From contig NZ_BIMH01000032.1 in the NCBI RefSeq assembly GCF_004000985.1, positions 1-60,750 on the forward strand: a stretch of DNA of 60,750 bases, given 5' to 3'. The notes under the pieces were generated by a model, which worked only from the letters and a program-made list of their open reading frames with translations, was not told the origin of the DNA and ran no database searches. Of the stretch, positions 19,256-30,000 are shown piece by piece. Each line of letters begins with the position of its first letter. Position 1 is the stretch's first letter. The DNA comes from Paenibacillus validus NBRC 15382. GTDB lineage: Bacteria > Bacillota > Bacilli > Paenibacillales > NBRC-103111. A program made the translations under genes and the position numbers.

Positions 19256-19789
19256 ATGGAAAAAAGATGGTACGTCGTACATACCTATTCCGGGTATGAA
19301 AACAAGGTGAAGGCCAATTTAGAAAAACGTGTGGAATCCATGGACATGAAGGACAAGATCTTTCGCGTGCTCGTGCCTATGGAAGAAGAGCTTGTGAACA
19401 AAGACGGTAAGAAAAAGACCGTAATGCGTAAAGTATACCCGGGATACGTGCTGGTGGAGATGATCCAAACGGACGATTCCTGGTATGTTGTGCGCAATAC
19501 GCCTGGCGTTACCGGCTTTGTCGGGTCGACCGGTTCCGGTTCGAAACCGACGGCTTTGCTTCCTGAAGAAGTAGAGTCGATTCTCAAGCATATGGGCATG
19601 GAAGAACCGAAACCGAAGATCGATTTCGAACTGAAAGAGACGGTTCGCGTGAAGGTCGGTCCGTTCGCCAACTTCGTTGGGTCCGTGGAAGAAATTCTGG
19701 TCGACAAAAGCAAGCTGAAGGTGCACGTCAATATGTTTGGCAGGGAAACGCCGTTGGAGCTTGACTACCATCAGGTGGAAAAGCTGTAA
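19256..19789 (+). CDS. nusG: Transcription termination/antitermination factor NusG
   Basis: A 177-residue elongation factor that binds the RNA polymerase clamp. The N-terminal NGN domain opens KRWYVVHTYSGYENKV and includes FPGY-type sequence YPGYVLVEM and RNTPGVTGFVG; the C-terminal KOW domain contains VKVGPFANFVGSVEEI and FGRETPLELD. Start ATG at 19256 gives the same N-terminus and length as B. subtilis NusG; ATG at 19250 or TTG at 19238 would add two to six residues. Sits between secE and rplK. Confidence 0.96.
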   Translation: MEKRWYVVHTYSGYENKVKANLEKRVESMDMKDKIFRVLVPMEEELVNKDGKKKTVMRKVYPGYVLVEMIQTDDSWYVVRNTPGVTGFVGSTGSGSKPTALLPEEVESILKHMGMEEPKPKIDFELKETVRVKVGPFANFVGSVEEILVDKSKLKVHVNMFGRETPLELDYHQVEKL

Positions 19790-19830
19790 CATGATCGTCT
19801 GTCATACTACGAACGAGGAGGTGTCACACA

Positions 19831-20256
19831 ATGGCAAAAAAAGTTATCAAAATGGTAAAACTGCAAGTTCCAGCAGGTAAAGCGAATCCGGCGCCGCCGA
19901 TCGGTCCGGCACTCGGTCAAGCAGGCGTTAACATCATGGCGTTCTGCAAAGAGTTCAACGCTCGTACCGCAGATCAAGCAGGTTTGATCATTCCGGTCGT
20001 AATCACGGTTTTCGAAGACCGTTCTTTCACGTTCGAGACAAAAACGCCTCCGGCTGCCGTTCTTTTGCGCGTAGCTGCAAAGATCGAAAAAGGATCCGGC
20101 GAACCGAACAAGAAGAAAGTCGCAACCGTAAAACGCTCGCAAGTGCGCGAAATCGCCGAGCAAAAAATGCCTGACCTGAACGCTGCATCCGTCGAGGCTG
20201 CTATGCGTATGATCGAAGGTACGGCTCGCAGCATGGGCGTAGTCATCGAGGACTAA
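19831..20256 (+). CDS. rplK: 50S ribosomal protein L11
   Basis: A 141-residue protein of the GTPase-associated centre; needed for the stringent response through RelA. The N-terminal domain has the [19 protein letters not shown] signature with the hinge prolines targeted by thiostrepton-type drugs, and the C-terminal domain binds 23S rRNA. ATG at 19831 after GAGGAGGTG. Followed after 92 bases by rplA. Confidence 0.97.
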   Translation: MAKKVIKMVKLQVPAGKANPAPPIGPALGQAGVNIMAFCKEFNARTADQAGLIIPVVITVFEDRSFTFETKTPPAAVLLRVAAKIEKGSGEPNKKKVATVKRSQVREIAEQKMPDLNAASVEAAMRMIEGTARSMGVVIED

Positions 20257-20264
20257 TCGAAGGC

Positions 20265-20345
20265 TGCCATGCTTAAGTTTTCCTCGTCGGAGGAGAACTT
20301 CAACCAGTGGGAGGATATTCCGCTAATACCACATAGGAGGACTGC
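20265..20345 (+). promoter_or_regulatory. Candidate L1 autoregulatory leader between rplK and rplA
   Basis: Two structures fill the gap. First, AAGTTTTCCTC (20275-20285) pairs with GAGGAGAACTT (20290-20300). Second, GTGG (20307-20310) and CCAC (20329-20332) enclose GAGGATATTCCGCTAATA just before the ribosome site. A GTGGGAGG element before rplA is reminiscent of ribosomal L1 binding sites, but I infer this from memory of such leaders. Confidence 0.45.
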
Positions 20346-20348
20346 AAA

Positions 20349-21041
20349 GTGGCTAAACACGGCAAAAAATACTTGGAAGCTTCCAAGTTGATCAACGCCG
20401 ACACGTTCTATGAGCCGCTCGAAGCTATCGAGTTGGTTAAGAAGACGGCGGTAGCCAAATTCGACGAAACCGTCGAAGTGGCTGTGCGCTTGGGCGTAGA
20501 CCCGAGAAAACAAGACCAAGCTGTTCGCGGCGTGGTTGTATTGCCTCACGGTACAGGTAAAACCAAACGTGTTCTTGTATTCGCAAAAGGCGAAAAAGCT
20601 AAAGAAGCGGAAGCGGCTGGCGCTGATTTCGTAGGCGATCAAGACATGATCAATAAAATCCAACAAGGTTGGTTCGACTTCGATGTCTGCGTAGCTACGC
20701 CGGACATGATGAGTGAAGTCGGTAAACTCGGTCGTATCTTGGGTGGTAAAGGTTTGATGCCTAACCCTAAAGCGGGCACTGTTACGTTTGACGTAGCGAA
20801 AGCCGTTCAGGAAATTAAGGCTGGTAAAATCGAATACCGTCTGGATAAAGCCGGACAAATCCATGCTCCGATCGGGAAAGTTTCCTTCGACGCCGAGAAG
20901 CTCGCAGAAAACTTCAAAGCCCTGATCGACGCGTTGAACAGAGCGAAACCGGCAGCTGCCAAAGGGGTATACCTGAAGAACATCGCGGTATCCTCGACGA
21001 TGGGTCCGAGCGCTCGCATCAACGTAGCGAACCAACGATAA
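20349..21041 (+). CDS. rplA: 50S ribosomal protein L1
   Basis: A 230-residue protein of the L1 stalk that moves E-site tRNA and can repress translation of its own mRNA. It contains the domain II signature ([19 protein letters not shown] near 125-143) and the conserved C-terminal [13 protein letters not shown] at 20349 with TAGGAGGA upstream. Last gene of the rpmG transcript before the rplJ leader. Confidence 0.97.
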   Translation: MAKHGKKYLEASKLINADTFYEPLEAIELVKKTAVAKFDETVEVAVRLGVDPRKQDQAVRGVVVLPHGTGKTKRVLVFAKGEKAKEAEAAGADFVGDQDMINKIQQGWFDFDVCVATPDMMSEVGKLGRILGGKGLMPNPKAGTVTFDVAKAVQEIKAGKIEYRLDKAGQIHAPIGKVSFDAEKLAENFKALIDALNRAKPAAAKGVYLKNIAVSSTMGPSARINVANQR

Positions 21042-21056
21042 GGAACAGCTTGCCAG

Positions 21057-21085
21057 TTGACTTTCAAGGTCAGGCGTGCTAACCT
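21057..21085 (+). promoter_or_regulatory. Candidate promoter of rplJ-rplL
   Basis: TTGACT (21057-21062), 17-base spacer, TAACCT (21080-21085). The position, directly in front of the L10 leader, fits a separate rplJL transcript as in B. subtilis. Confidence 0.55.
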
Positions 21086-21094
21086 AATTAGGTT

Positions 21095-21222
21095 CAATAA
21101 CAAGTGAATATGCTTACCGTAGACAGCAGGTGCTTGGATGCTCCAAGCTTAATCTCCTGCCGAGGTGTTATGATAAACGTTCGATATTCGAAGCTTTACG
21201 GCTAGTGAATATGGGAATCATC
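21095..21222 (+). promoter_or_regulatory. Ribosomal protein L10 leader
   Basis: The segment ACCGTAGACAGCAGGTGC (21116-21133) followed by CTTAATCTCCTGCCGAGGTG (21148-21167) is the conserved core of the Firmicute L10 leader; AGCAGG pairs with CCTGC in a kinked stem. L10 (with L7/L12) binds here to limit its own synthesis. The leader occupies the first half of the 382-base gap between rplA and rplJ and precedes a terminator. Confidence 0.85.
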
Positions 21223-21258
21223 ATGCCTTCGCGTTGTCTGCGAAGGCATTTTCGTTTT
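21223..21258 (+). terminator. Attenuator in the rplJ leader
   Basis: ATGCCTTCGC (21223-21232) pairs perfectly with GCGAAGGCAT (21240-21249), then a T-rich stretch. Its position between the L10 leader and rplJ suggests premature termination when L10 is in excess. Confidence 0.82.
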
Positions 21259-21334
21259 CAGGCGAAGATGTTTTCGACAGACGCTCGGCTAGTGCGGACG
21301 ATGTTTACGATAAGTTTCGGGTTACAAGGAGAAT

Positions 21335-21407
21335 GCTTAGGAAGACGGTTACGGTTTTCTATCGAAAACTTGGCAGATGCTTTCGAAGCAGTTTTCTGAC
21401 GAAAACT
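21335..21407 (+). repeat. Two copies of the short hairpin repeat before rplJ
   Basis: Copy A: GGTTTTC (21353-21359), loop TATC, GAAAACT (21364-21370). Copy B: CGAAGC then AGTTTTC (21390-21396), loop TGAC, GAAAACT (21401-21407). Copy B ends four bases before the Shine-Dalgarno sequence of rplJ. Same family as 41280-41335 and 48598-48709. Confidence 0.75.
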
Positions 21408-21423
21408 TGTAGGAGGTGCAAAA

Positions 21424-21933
21424 ATGGCAAACGCAAAAATCATTGAGCAAAAAGCGGCTCAGGTGACGGAAGTATCCGAAAAACTGAAAGCAAGCTCCTG
21501 CGCGATTGTTGCGGACTACCGCGGTTTGAACGTAGCTCAAGTGACTGAGCTTCGTAAACAATTGCGTGAAGCCGGCATTGAGTTCCAAGTATTGAAAAAT
21601 ACGTTGGTACGCCGCGCGACAGCAACTGCAGAATTGACGGAACTGGACTCGTTCTTGAGCGGTCCTACCGCAATTGCATTCAGCAAAGACGACATTATCG
21701 CTCCTGCCAAAATCCTGACGGATTTTGCTAAGAAGAACGATAAATTGGAAGTTAAAGCAGGCGTGGTTGAAGGCAAAGTTGTAGACTTCAATCAAATCAA
21801 AGCATTGGCTGAACTGCCTTCCCGCGAAGGTCTTCTGTCCATGTTGCTCAGCGTGCTCCAAGCTCCAGTGCGCAACTTCGCCCTTGCGGTTAAAGCTGTC
21901 GCTGAGAAGCAAGAAGGCGGCGCGCAAGCGTAA
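21424..21933 (+). CDS. rplJ: 50S ribosomal protein L10
   Basis: A 169-residue base of the L7/L12 stalk. The N-terminal rRNA-binding domain has [20 protein letters not shown] (about 29-48) and the C-terminal helix that carries L7/L12 dimers follows. ATG at 21424 after TAGGAGGTG. Co-transcribed with rplL (65-base gap) and controlled by the upstream leader. Confidence 0.97.
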   Translation: MANAKIIEQKAAQVTEVSEKLKASSCAIVADYRGLNVAQVTELRKQLREAGIEFQVLKNTLVRRATATAELTELDSFLSGPTAIAFSKDDIIAPAKILTDFAKKNDKLEVKAGVVEGKVVDFNQIKALAELPSREGLLSMLLSVLQAPVRNFALAVKAVAEKQEGGAQA

Positions 21934-21998
21934 TACAAGCCGTACCTGTGCAAGACCACAAACTAAAACATCTTAATTAAGATAATGGAGGTTTAACC

Positions 21999-22361
21999 AT
22001 GAGCAAAGAGCAAATCTTGGAAGCCATTAAAGGCATGACAGTATTGGAACTGAACGACCTGGTTAAAGCAATCGAAGAAGAATTCGGCGTAACTGCAGCA
22101 GCTCCAGTAGCTGTCGTTGCAGGCGCTGGCGCAGCAGCAGTCGAAGAGCAAACTGAATTCGACGTCATCTTGAACAACGCTGGTGCATCCAAAATCAACG
22201 TTATCAAAGTTGTTCGCGAAATCACAGGCCTCGGCTTGAAAGAAGCAAAAGATCTCGTAGACAACGCTCCGAAAGCGTTGAAAGAGAAAGTATCCAAAGA
22301 AGAAGCAGAAGCTGTAAAAGCAAAATTGGAAGAAGCAGGCGCTTCCGTAGAAGTGAAGTAA
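21999..22361 (+). CDS. rplL: 50S ribosomal protein L7/L12
   Basis: A 120-residue acidic stalk protein that recruits translational GTPases. An N-terminal dimerisation domain, an alanine/valine-rich flexible hinge (about 35-52) and the C-terminal domain with [25 protein letters not shown] sequence are all visible. ATG at 21999 with TGGAGG upstream. A terminator follows. Confidence 0.98.
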   Translation: MSKEQILEAIKGMTVLELNDLVKAIEEEFGVTAAAPVAVVAGAGAAAVEEQTEFDVILNNAGASKINVIKVVREITGLGLKEAKDLVDNAPKALKEKVSKEEAEAVKAKLEEAGASVEVK

Positions 22362-22376
22362 TTAACTTCCAAACGC

Positions 22377-22418
22377 ACCCCTTGTTCGAGGACGACCTCT
22401 GCAAGGGGTTTTGCTTTT
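22377..22418 (+). terminator. Terminator after rplL
   Basis: ACCCCTTG (22377-22384) pairs with CAAGGGGT (22402-22409), with further pairing inside the loop, followed by TTTGCTTTT. Confidence 0.8.
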
Positions 22419-22448
22419 GTCTGCAAAAAAGAATGGGAGGATTCGCGC

Positions 22449-23045
22449 ATGGCGGAACACTATTACACGTCTAAGCCAAGTGTAGAGCATGATTTGCATC
22501 GGATTGAGGAGACGCTGCGCGGGCATAAGTTTGTATTTATGACGGATGCGGGCGTATTTTCCAAAAAAGGTGTCGATTTCGGATCGAAGCTTCTCGTGGA
22601 GACGGTTGAATTGACGCCCCAAGCTAAAGTGCTGGATGTTGGATGCGGATACGGGCCGATAGGTCTAGCCGCTGCTTGGATCGCGGCGCAAGGTCATGTC
22701 ACGATGCTGGATATCAACGAACGAGCGATATCTTTGGCTAGAAGGAATGCGGAGCATAACCGCATTGCCAATGTGACGATTGTACAAAGCGATCTGCTTG
22801 CCGCGGTGAAAGGCCAGTTTTTCGATGCGGTGCTTACGAATCCTCCGATTCGTGCAGGAAAAGAGACGGTGCATCGCATATTCGAGCAAGCGCATGAAGC
22901 CTTGCTGGAAGGCGGGGCGCTATGGGTCGTCATTCAGAAGAAGCAGGGCGCGCCTTCGGCTTACGCGAAGCTCGAATCTCTCTTTTCGCAAGTGGAAGAA
23001 GTGGAACGGGACCGCGGCTATTGGATCATCAAGGCGACGAAATAG
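22449..23045 (+). CDS. ybxB: Class I SAM-dependent methyltransferase (YbxB, RsmC-like)
   Basis: A 198-residue Rossmann-fold methyltransferase of the RsmC/RlmG type, expected to modify a guanine or adenine in rRNA. Motif I is VLDVGCGYGPIG near residues 59-70, and the catalytic NPPI motif is TNPPIRAGK near 133-141. The exact target is not known to me. ATG at 22449 with GGGAGGA upstream. Located between rplL and rpoB as ybxB is in B. subtilis. Confidence 0.9.
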   Translation: MAEHYYTSKPSVEHDLHRIEETLRGHKFVFMTDAGVFSKKGVDFGSKLLVETVELTPQAKVLDVGCGYGPIGLAAAWIAAQGHVTMLDINERAISLARRNAEHNRIANVTIVQSDLLAAVKGQFFDAVLTNPPIRAGKETVHRIFEQAHEALLEGGALWVVIQKKQGAPSAYAKLESLFSQVEEVERDRGYWIIKATK

Positions 23046-23434
23046 CGATAGAACGAGCTGGTGCAATCGCATCTTTCCGTTTTTCGCCGATGATGGGAAT
23101 TATGTTGACTTGTATTTTGCACTGTGTTATTATAGTAAAATGTCAGCATTATGATTGGGTAATTTGTCTTTAGTTAACTAAAATGTCAAGAAGTTTTTTA
23201 TGCCTCGGTTGAATAAAATTTAAACATCTGACGTATAATGTTTAGATTTTACGTAAACCCTACAAGGTATGTAGAAAATTGTGGTAACAATGAAGTGAAA
23301 AAAAGGTCTATTAATTTGCATCAGGATTAGAAGCTTCTACAAGAAGTTTGACTTCGCGAGTGCTTGAGTCGAGAAGGCTTCCCGCAGAGGCTTTTATTTT
23401 GTTCTATTGAGTAGACATGAGGGGTGAATCTAAG
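23046..23434 (+). promoter_or_regulatory. Promoter and leader region of rpoB-rpoC
   Basis: A 389-base A/T-rich gap. Two sigma-A-like promoters are visible: TTGACT (23105-23110) with TATTAT (23128-23133), 17-base spacer; and TTGAAT (23209-23214) with TATAAT (23234-23239), 19-base spacer. From about 23330 several GAAGCTTC, GACTTC and GAAGGCTTC segments could fold alternatively, and TTTTATTTTG follows at 23393-23402, so attenuation is possible but not shown. Confidence 0.6.
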
Positions 23435-26400
23435 TTGGCGGGTCATCTTGTTCAATTAGGTCGACGTAAACGCAGGTCTTACGCTCGGATTCATGAGGTT
23501 TTGGAAGTGCCAAACCTTATTGAAATTCAACAAAAATCATATCAATGGTTTTTGGATGAGGGATTGCGCGAAATGTTTCAAGATATTTCCCCGATTCAGG
23601 ATTTTACGGGGAATTTGGTGTTGGAATTTATCGACTATTCTCTCGGAGAGCCGAAGTATTCGGTGGATGAGTCCAAGGAACGTGATGTGACCTTCGCAGC
23701 GCCGCTTCGAGTGAAAGTGCGCCTGATCAACAAAGAAACCGGAGAGGTTAAAGAACAGGAAGTGTTCATGGGAGACTTCCCTCTGATGACCGAAACGGGA
23801 ACTTTCATTATTAACGGTGCGGAACGGGTTATCGTCAGTCAGCTGGTTCGATCCCCCAGCGTCTATTTCAGCACCAAGGTCGACAAAAACGGGAAGAAAA
23901 CCTATACGGCTACAGTCATTCCGAACCGCGGCGCATGGCTCGAACTCGAGACGGATGCCAAGGACATTATTTATGTTCGGATCGATCGTACGCGGAAAAT
24001 TCCGGTTACCGTATTGCTTCGCGCACTCGGCTTTGGAACGGATGCGGAAATTATCGATTTGCTCGGCGACGATGAATATATTCGCAACACCTTGGATAAA
24101 GACAATACGGACTCTACCGACAAGGCTCTGATCGAAATTTACGAGCGTCTTCGTCCGGGTGAGCCGCCTACGCTCGATAACGCCAGAAGCTTGCTGGTCG
24201 CGCGTTTCTTCGATCCGAAGCGATACGATCTGGCTAACGTAGGCCGTTACAAAATTAATAAGAAGCTTCATATTAAAAATCGCTTGTTCAATCAGCGTTT
24301 AGCTGAAACGCTCGTTGACCCGGGCACAGGCGAAATCATTGCGGAAGCCGGTCAGTTGATCGATCGACGATTGCTCGACACGATTCTTCCATTCCTGGAA
24401 GATAGCGTAGGCTTCAAAGAGTACAACATCACGAATGGCGTGGTGGAGAATGATCGAATCCCGCTGCAGTGCATCAATGTTTACTCGCCGATCGAAGACG
24501 GCAAAGTCGTGAAAGTGATTGCTAACGGTAAAATCGACAAAACCGTCAAGCACATTACACCTGCCGACATCATTGCGTCTATTAATTACTTTATGGACTT
24601 GCTGCATGGAATCGGCAGCACCGACGATATCGACCATCTCGGGAACCGTCGTCTCCGCTCCGTAGGCGAGCTGCTCCAGAACCAATTCCGGATCGGTTTG
24701 TCCCGGATGGAGCGTGTCGTTCGTGAACGGATGTCCATTCAAGACGTCAACACGATTACCCCGCAGCAGCTGATCAACATTCGTCCGGTCATTGCGTCGA
24801 TTAAAGAGTTTTTCGGAAGCTCGCAGTTGTCCCAGTTTATGGACCAAACGAATCCGTTGGCCGAACTGACGCATAAACGGCGCTTATCCGCTCTCGGACC
24901 AGGTGGTTTGACCCGTGAGCGCGCAGGCTTTGAAGTCCGCGACGTGCATCACTCCCATTATGGACGGATGTGCCCGATCGAGACGCCAGAGGGTCCGAAC
25001 ATCGGTTTGATCAACTCCTTGTCGACGTTCGCGCGCGTGAATGAGTTTGGATTTATCGAGGCGCCTTATCGTCGCGTCGATCCCAACACGGGAGTCGTTA
25101 CGGATGAGATTTCGTATTTGACCGCCGATGAAGAGGATAACTACGTTGTCGCTCAGGCGAATGCCGAACTGACCGAAGACGGCAAGTTTGCCAACGATAC
25201 GGTCATTGTTCGTTACAAAGACGATAACTTGAGAATTGCCAAAGACCGCGTCGACTATATGGACGTTTCTCCGAAACAGGTCGTATCCGTCGCGACGGCG
25301 CTCATTCCGTTCTTGGAGAACGATGACTCGAACCGTGCCCTCATGGGATCGAACATGCAGCGTCAGGCCGTACCTTTGCTCATTCCGAAGGCGCCGCTCG
25401 TCGGGACGGGAATGGAGCATAAGTCGGCGAAAGATTCCGGTGTATGTATCGTTTCCAAAGTGAACGGGGTTGTAGAGAAGGTTTCCGCCAACGAGATCTG
25501 GGTGCGCCGTCAGGAAATTGTAGATGGCCGCGTCGTTAATGGCGATATCATTAAACATAAATTGCATAAATTTTTACGTTCTAACCAAGGGACTTGCATC
25601 AACCAACGTCCGATTTGCCATAAAGGCGAGCAAGTCCGTGTCGGCGACATTCTAGCCGACGGGCCTTCGACGGAACAAGGCGAATTGGCGCTTGGCCGCA
25701 ACGTGGTCGTAGCCTTCATGACATGGGAAGGGTACAACTACGAGGATGCGATTTTGCTGAGCGAACGACTGGTGAAGGAAGATGTGTATACTTCCATTCA
25801 CATTGAAGAATACGAATCCGAAGCGCGTGACACGAAGCTCGGACCGGAAGAAATTACGCGCGATATCCCGAACGTCGGGGAAGATGCGTTGAAGAACCTT
25901 GACGAACGCGGAATTATCCGTGTCGGCGCGGAAATCGCCGCAGGCGATATCCTGGTCGGTAAAGTAACGCCGAAAGGCGTGACCGAGCTGACGGCGGAAG
26001 AGCGTTTGCTTCATGCGATCTTCGGCGAGAAGGCGCGTGAAGTTCGCGACACGTCCCTCCGCGTGCCGCATGGTACGGACGGTATCGTCGTTGACGTGAA
26101 GGTGTTTACCCGCGAGAACGGAGACGAGCTGCCGCCGGGCGTCAATCAACTGGTTCGTGTCTATATTGCCCAAAAACGGAAAATTTCCGAGGGCGATAAA
26201 ATGGCTGGTCGTCACGGTAACAAAGGTGTCGTTGCCCGCATCTTACCGGAAGAGGACATGCCGTTCCTTCCGGACGGTACGCCTGTTGAAGTTGTTTTGA
26301 ACCCGCTCGGCGTTCCTTCGCGGATGAACATCGGTCAAGTTCTTGAGGTTCACTTGGGCATGGCTGCGAGATATCTCGGCATCCATACCGCTACGCCTGT

Positions 26401-26971
26401 ATTCGACGGCGCTCGCGAATACGACGTGTTCGATACGATGGAAGAAGCCGGCATGCAGCGCAACGGTAAGACGCTTCTGTTTGACGGCCGCACCGGCGAT
26501 CCGTTCGAACGGGAAGTTACCGTCGGCGTCATGTATATGATCAAGCTTGCGCACATGGTTGACGATAAAATCCATGCGCGCTCCACAGGTCCATACTCGC
26601 TCGTTACGCAACAGCCGCTTGGCGGTAAGGCCCAGTTCGGCGGCCAGCGTTTCGGGGAGATGGAAGTATGGGCGCTTGAGGCCTATGGTGCCGCCTATAC
26701 GCTGCAGGAAATATTGACCGTTAAATCCGATGACGTCGTCGGCCGCGTGAAAACGTACGAATCGATCGTCAAGGGCGAGAATGTGCCGGAACCTGGCGTA
26801 CCGGAGTCGTTCAAGGTTTTGATCAAGGAACTTCAAAGCTTGGGGATGGACGTGAAGATTCTCTCCGAGAACGAAGAAGAGATCGAAATGAAAGAAATGG
26901 ACGACGAAGACGAAGTGACAAGCGACAAGCTGAACTTGAATTTAGAAGGCGCAGAGATGGGTGTAGAGTAA
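23435..26971 (+). CDS. rpoB: RNA polymerase beta subunit
   Basis: A 1178-residue catalytic subunit. The rifampicin region is wild-type-like ([17 protein letters not shown] followed by [13 protein letters not shown]), with the Gln, Asp, His and Ser positions usually mutated in resistant strains unchanged. Also present are [12 protein letters not shown] and the C-terminal clamp sequence [10 protein letters not shown]. The C-terminus is acidic. Start: TTG at 23435 with GAGGGGTGA seven bases upstream gives the family N-terminus ([19 protein letters not shown]); ATG at 23417 lies before that ribosome site. Followed after 119 bases by rpoC. Confidence 0.97.
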   Translation: MAGHLVQLGRRKRRSYARIHEVLEVPNLIEIQQKSYQWFLDEGLREMFQDISPIQDFTGNLVLEFIDYSLGEPKYSVDESKERDVTFAAPLRVKVRLINKETGEVKEQEVFMGDFPLMTETGTFIINGAERVIVSQLVRSPSVYFSTKVDKNGKKTYTATVIPNRGAWLELETDAKDIIYVRIDRTRKIPVTVLLRALGFGTDAEIIDLLGDDEYIRNTLDKDNTDSTDKALIEIYERLRPGEPPTLDNARSLLVARFFDPKRYDLANVGRYKINKKLHIKNRLFNQRLAETLVDPGTGEIIAEAGQLIDRRLLDTILPFLEDSVGFKEYNITNGVVENDRIPLQCINVYSPIEDGKVVKVIANGKIDKTVKHITPADIIASINYFMDLLHGIGSTDDIDHLGNRRLRSVGELLQNQFRIGLSRMERVVRERMSIQDVNTITPQQLINIRPVIASIKEFFGSSQLSQFMDQTNPLAELTHKRRLSALGPGGLTRERAGFEVRDVHHSHYGRMCPIETPEGPNIGLINSLSTFARVNEFGFIEAPYRRVDPNTGVVTDEISYLTADEEDNYVVAQANAELTEDGKFANDTVIVRYKDDNLRIAKDRVDYMDVSPKQVVSVATALIPFLENDDSNRALMGSNMQRQAVPLLIPKAPLVGTGMEHKSAKDSGVCIVSKVNGVVEKVSANEIWVRRQEIVDGRVVNGDIIKHKLHKFLRSNQGTCINQRPICHKGEQVRVGDILADGPSTEQGELALGRNVVVAFMTWEGYNYEDAILLSERLVKEDVYTSIHIEEYESEARDTKLGPEEITRDIPNVGEDALKNLDERGIIRVGAEIAAGDILVGKVTPKGVTELTAEERLLHAIFGEKAREVRDTSLRVPHGTDGIVVDVKVFTRENGDELPPGVNQLVRVYIAQKRKISEGDKMAGRHGNKGVVARILPEEDMPFLPDGTPVEVVLNPLGVPSRMNIGQVLEVHLGMAARYLGIHTATPVFDGAREYDVFDTMEEAGMQRNGKTLLFDGRTGDPFEREVTVGVMYMIKLAHMVDDKIHARSTGPYSLVTQQPLGGKAQFGGQRFGEMEVWALEAYGAAYTLQEILTVKSDDVVGRVKTYESIVKGENVPEPGVPESFKVLIKELQSLGMDVKILSENEEEIEMKEMDDEDEVTSDKLNLNLEGAEMGVE

Positions 26972-27090
26972 GCTCTGCCAGCAGAATAAGTATTGTGCCT
27001 TGGGTGCTGACCGGCATCTAAGGCACATATCGATACGGCGCATGCGTCCGATAGCGTTTTGACAGACAAAACATGGAGGAGGGTTGCTCC

Positions 27091-30000
27091 TTGATCGACG
27101 TCAACAATTTTGAGTTCATGAAAATCGGTTTGGCTTCCCCGGACAAGATCCGTTCGTGGTCCCGCGGCGAAGTGAAGAAGCCGGAGACAATCAACTATAG
27201 AACTTTGAAGCCGGAAAAAGAAGGTCTGTTTTGCGAGAAAATTTTCGGACCGACCAAGGACTGGGAATGTCATTGCGGTAAGTACAAACGTGTCCGTTAC
27301 AAAGGGGTCGTGTGCGATCGCTGCGGCGTTGAAGTGACGCGCCAGAAAGTTCGCCGCGAGCGGATGGGGCATATCGAACTTGCCGCTCCGGTATCTCATA
27401 TTTGGTACTTCAAAGGTATTCCTAGCCGTATGGGGCTTGCGCTCGATATGTCTCCGCGTTCCTTGGAAGAAATCATTTACTTCGCTTCCTATGTGGTCAC
27501 CGATCCGGGTGATACGCCGCTGGAGAAAAAACAGCTGTTGTCTGAGAAGGAATACCGCAGCTATCGCGAGAAATACGGCTACGCCTTCCAAGCCGGTATG
27601 GGCGCGGAAGCCGTTAAGAAGCTGCTGCAGGATATCGATATCGAGAAAGAAGTCGATATGCTGAAGGAAGAGCTTAAGACGGCTCAAGGTCAACGCCGTA
27701 ACCGGGCGATTAAGCGCCTTGAAGTCATGGAGGCGTTCCGGAATTCCAAAAATATGCCGGAGTGGATGGTGCTCGACGTACTGCCGGTCATCCCGCCGGA
27801 GCTTCGTCCGATGGTTCAGTTGGACGGCGGCCGCTTTGCGACCTCCGACTTGAACGATTTGTATCGCCGCGTGATTAACCGGAACAACCGGTTGAAGCGT
27901 CTGCTCGATCTCGGCGCGCCGGACATCATTGTGCAGAACGAGAAACGGATGCTCCAGGAAGCCGTTGACGCTTTGATCGACAACGGCCGCCGCGGCCGTC
28001 CGGTAACGGGTCCGGGGAACCGGCCATTGAAATCCCTCAGCCATATGCTGAAAGGGAAGCAAGGACGTTTCCGTCAAAACCTGCTCGGTAAACGGGTAGA
28101 CTATTCCGGTCGTTCCGTTATCGTAGTTGGGCCGAGCCTGAAGATGTACCAGTGCGGTCTTCCTAAGGAAATGGCACTTGAATTGTTTAAGCCCTTCGTC
28201 ATGAAGGAGCTTGTTAATAAAGGTCTTGCGCATAACATCAAGAGCGCGAAGCGCAAAGTGGAACGCGTAAGTCCGGAAGTTTGGGACGTGCTCGAAGAAG
28301 TCATTAAAGAGCATCCGGTTCTGTTGAACCGTGCCCCTACCCTTCACCGTTTGGGCATTCAGGCATTCGAACCGATTCTGGTCGAAGGCCGCGCCATTAA
28401 GCTTCACCCGCTCGTCTGTACGGCATACAATGCCGACTTCGACGGCGACCAAATGGCGGTGCACGTGCCGTTGTCGGCGGAAGCGCAGGCCGAAGCCCGC
28501 GTACTGATGCTGGCGTCCGGGAACATCTTGAACCCGAAAGACGGTAAGCCTGTTGTTACGCCTTCGCAGGATATGGTTCTCGGAAGCTTCTATCTGACGA
28601 CGGAGAACAAAAACTCGAAGGGCTCGCTAACGATCATTCGTACGGTAGCGGAAGCGGTGTCGATGTATCATCGCGGCGATGCTTCGCTTCATGCCCGTGT
28701 TGCGATTCCGGCGAAAGCGCTGGGTAAAACCAGCTTTACGCCAGAGCAGCAGGAAGCGATATTGATTACAACGGTCGGTAAAATCATTTTCAATGAGATT
28801 TATCCGAAAGATTTCCCGTATATCAACGAAGCGACGAAAGCGAACTTGTTGAACGGTGTATCCGACAAGTATTTCGTGTTCGAGAAGGGCGGAGACATCC
28901 GCGCCAAGATGGAAGAGCTGCCGGAGACGAAAGCCGTAGGTAAAGACTACCTCGGTACGATCATCGCAGAATGCTTCCGTCGATATCATACGACCCAAAC
29001 ATCGATCATTCTCGACAATATTAAACAGCTTGGGTTCACGTACTCGACGCGTGCGGGGATTACGATCGCGGTAGCCGACGTTACGGTACCTACTGAGAAG
29101 GATCAGATTCTGGCTGAGTCCGACGAGAAAGTCAAAGTCGTGACGAACCAGTACCGCCGCGGTTTGATCACCGATGACGAGCGTTATGACCGTGTCATCG
29201 CGATCTGGAGCAAGGCGAAGGACGAAATTACCGATATTCTGATGAAATCGCTCGACAAATACAATTCCATCAACATGATGGTGGAATCCAAAGCACGGGG
29301 TAACAAATCGCAGATCACCCAGCTGGGCGGTATGCGCGGTCTGATGGCGAATCCGTCGGGTAAAATCATGGAGTTGCCGATCAAATCGAACTTCCGCGAA
29401 GGCCTGACCGTCTTGGAGTACTTTATCTCCACGCACGGAGCGCGTAAAGGTTTGGCGGATACGGCGCTTCGTACGGCGGATTCCGGTTACCTGACGCGTC
29501 GTCTCGTCGACGTGGCGCAGGACGTTATCGTTCGCGATGAAGATTGCGGTACGGACAAAGGTTTCATGGTCAGCACGATTCGCGACGGGAAAGAGATCAT
29601 TGAAGATCTGTACGACCGGATTGAAGGCCGTTATTCCTTTGAAACGGTTCGCCATCCGCAAACCGGCGAAATCCTGGTATCCCGCAATGAGCTGATCGAA
29701 GCCTCGATCGCTGATAAAATCATCGCGGCGAACGTAGAACGTATTCAAATTCGTTCCGTACTGAGCTGCCGTTCCAAGCATGGCGTATGTAAAAAATGTT
29801 ACGGACGCAACCTGGCTACGGGTCAACACGTTGAAATCGGGGAAGCGGTCGGTATTATTGCCGCCCAATCCATCGGCGAACCGGGTACCCAGCTCACGAT
29901 GCGTACGTTCCATACTGGCGGCGTTGCCGGCGACGATATTACGCAAGGTTTGCCGCGGATTCAGGAGTTGTTCGAGGCTCGGAATCCGAAGGGGCAAGCG

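Noticed and set aside
21130..21399. Plus-strand frame of 89 codons in the rplA-rplJ gap
   Set aside because: It overlaps the L10 leader, the attenuator and a hairpin repeat; no ribosome site.
26833..28464. Minus-strand frame of 543 codons spanning the rpoB-rpoC junction
   Set aside because: Same reason: complement of conserved coding sequence, no promoter or ribosome site.
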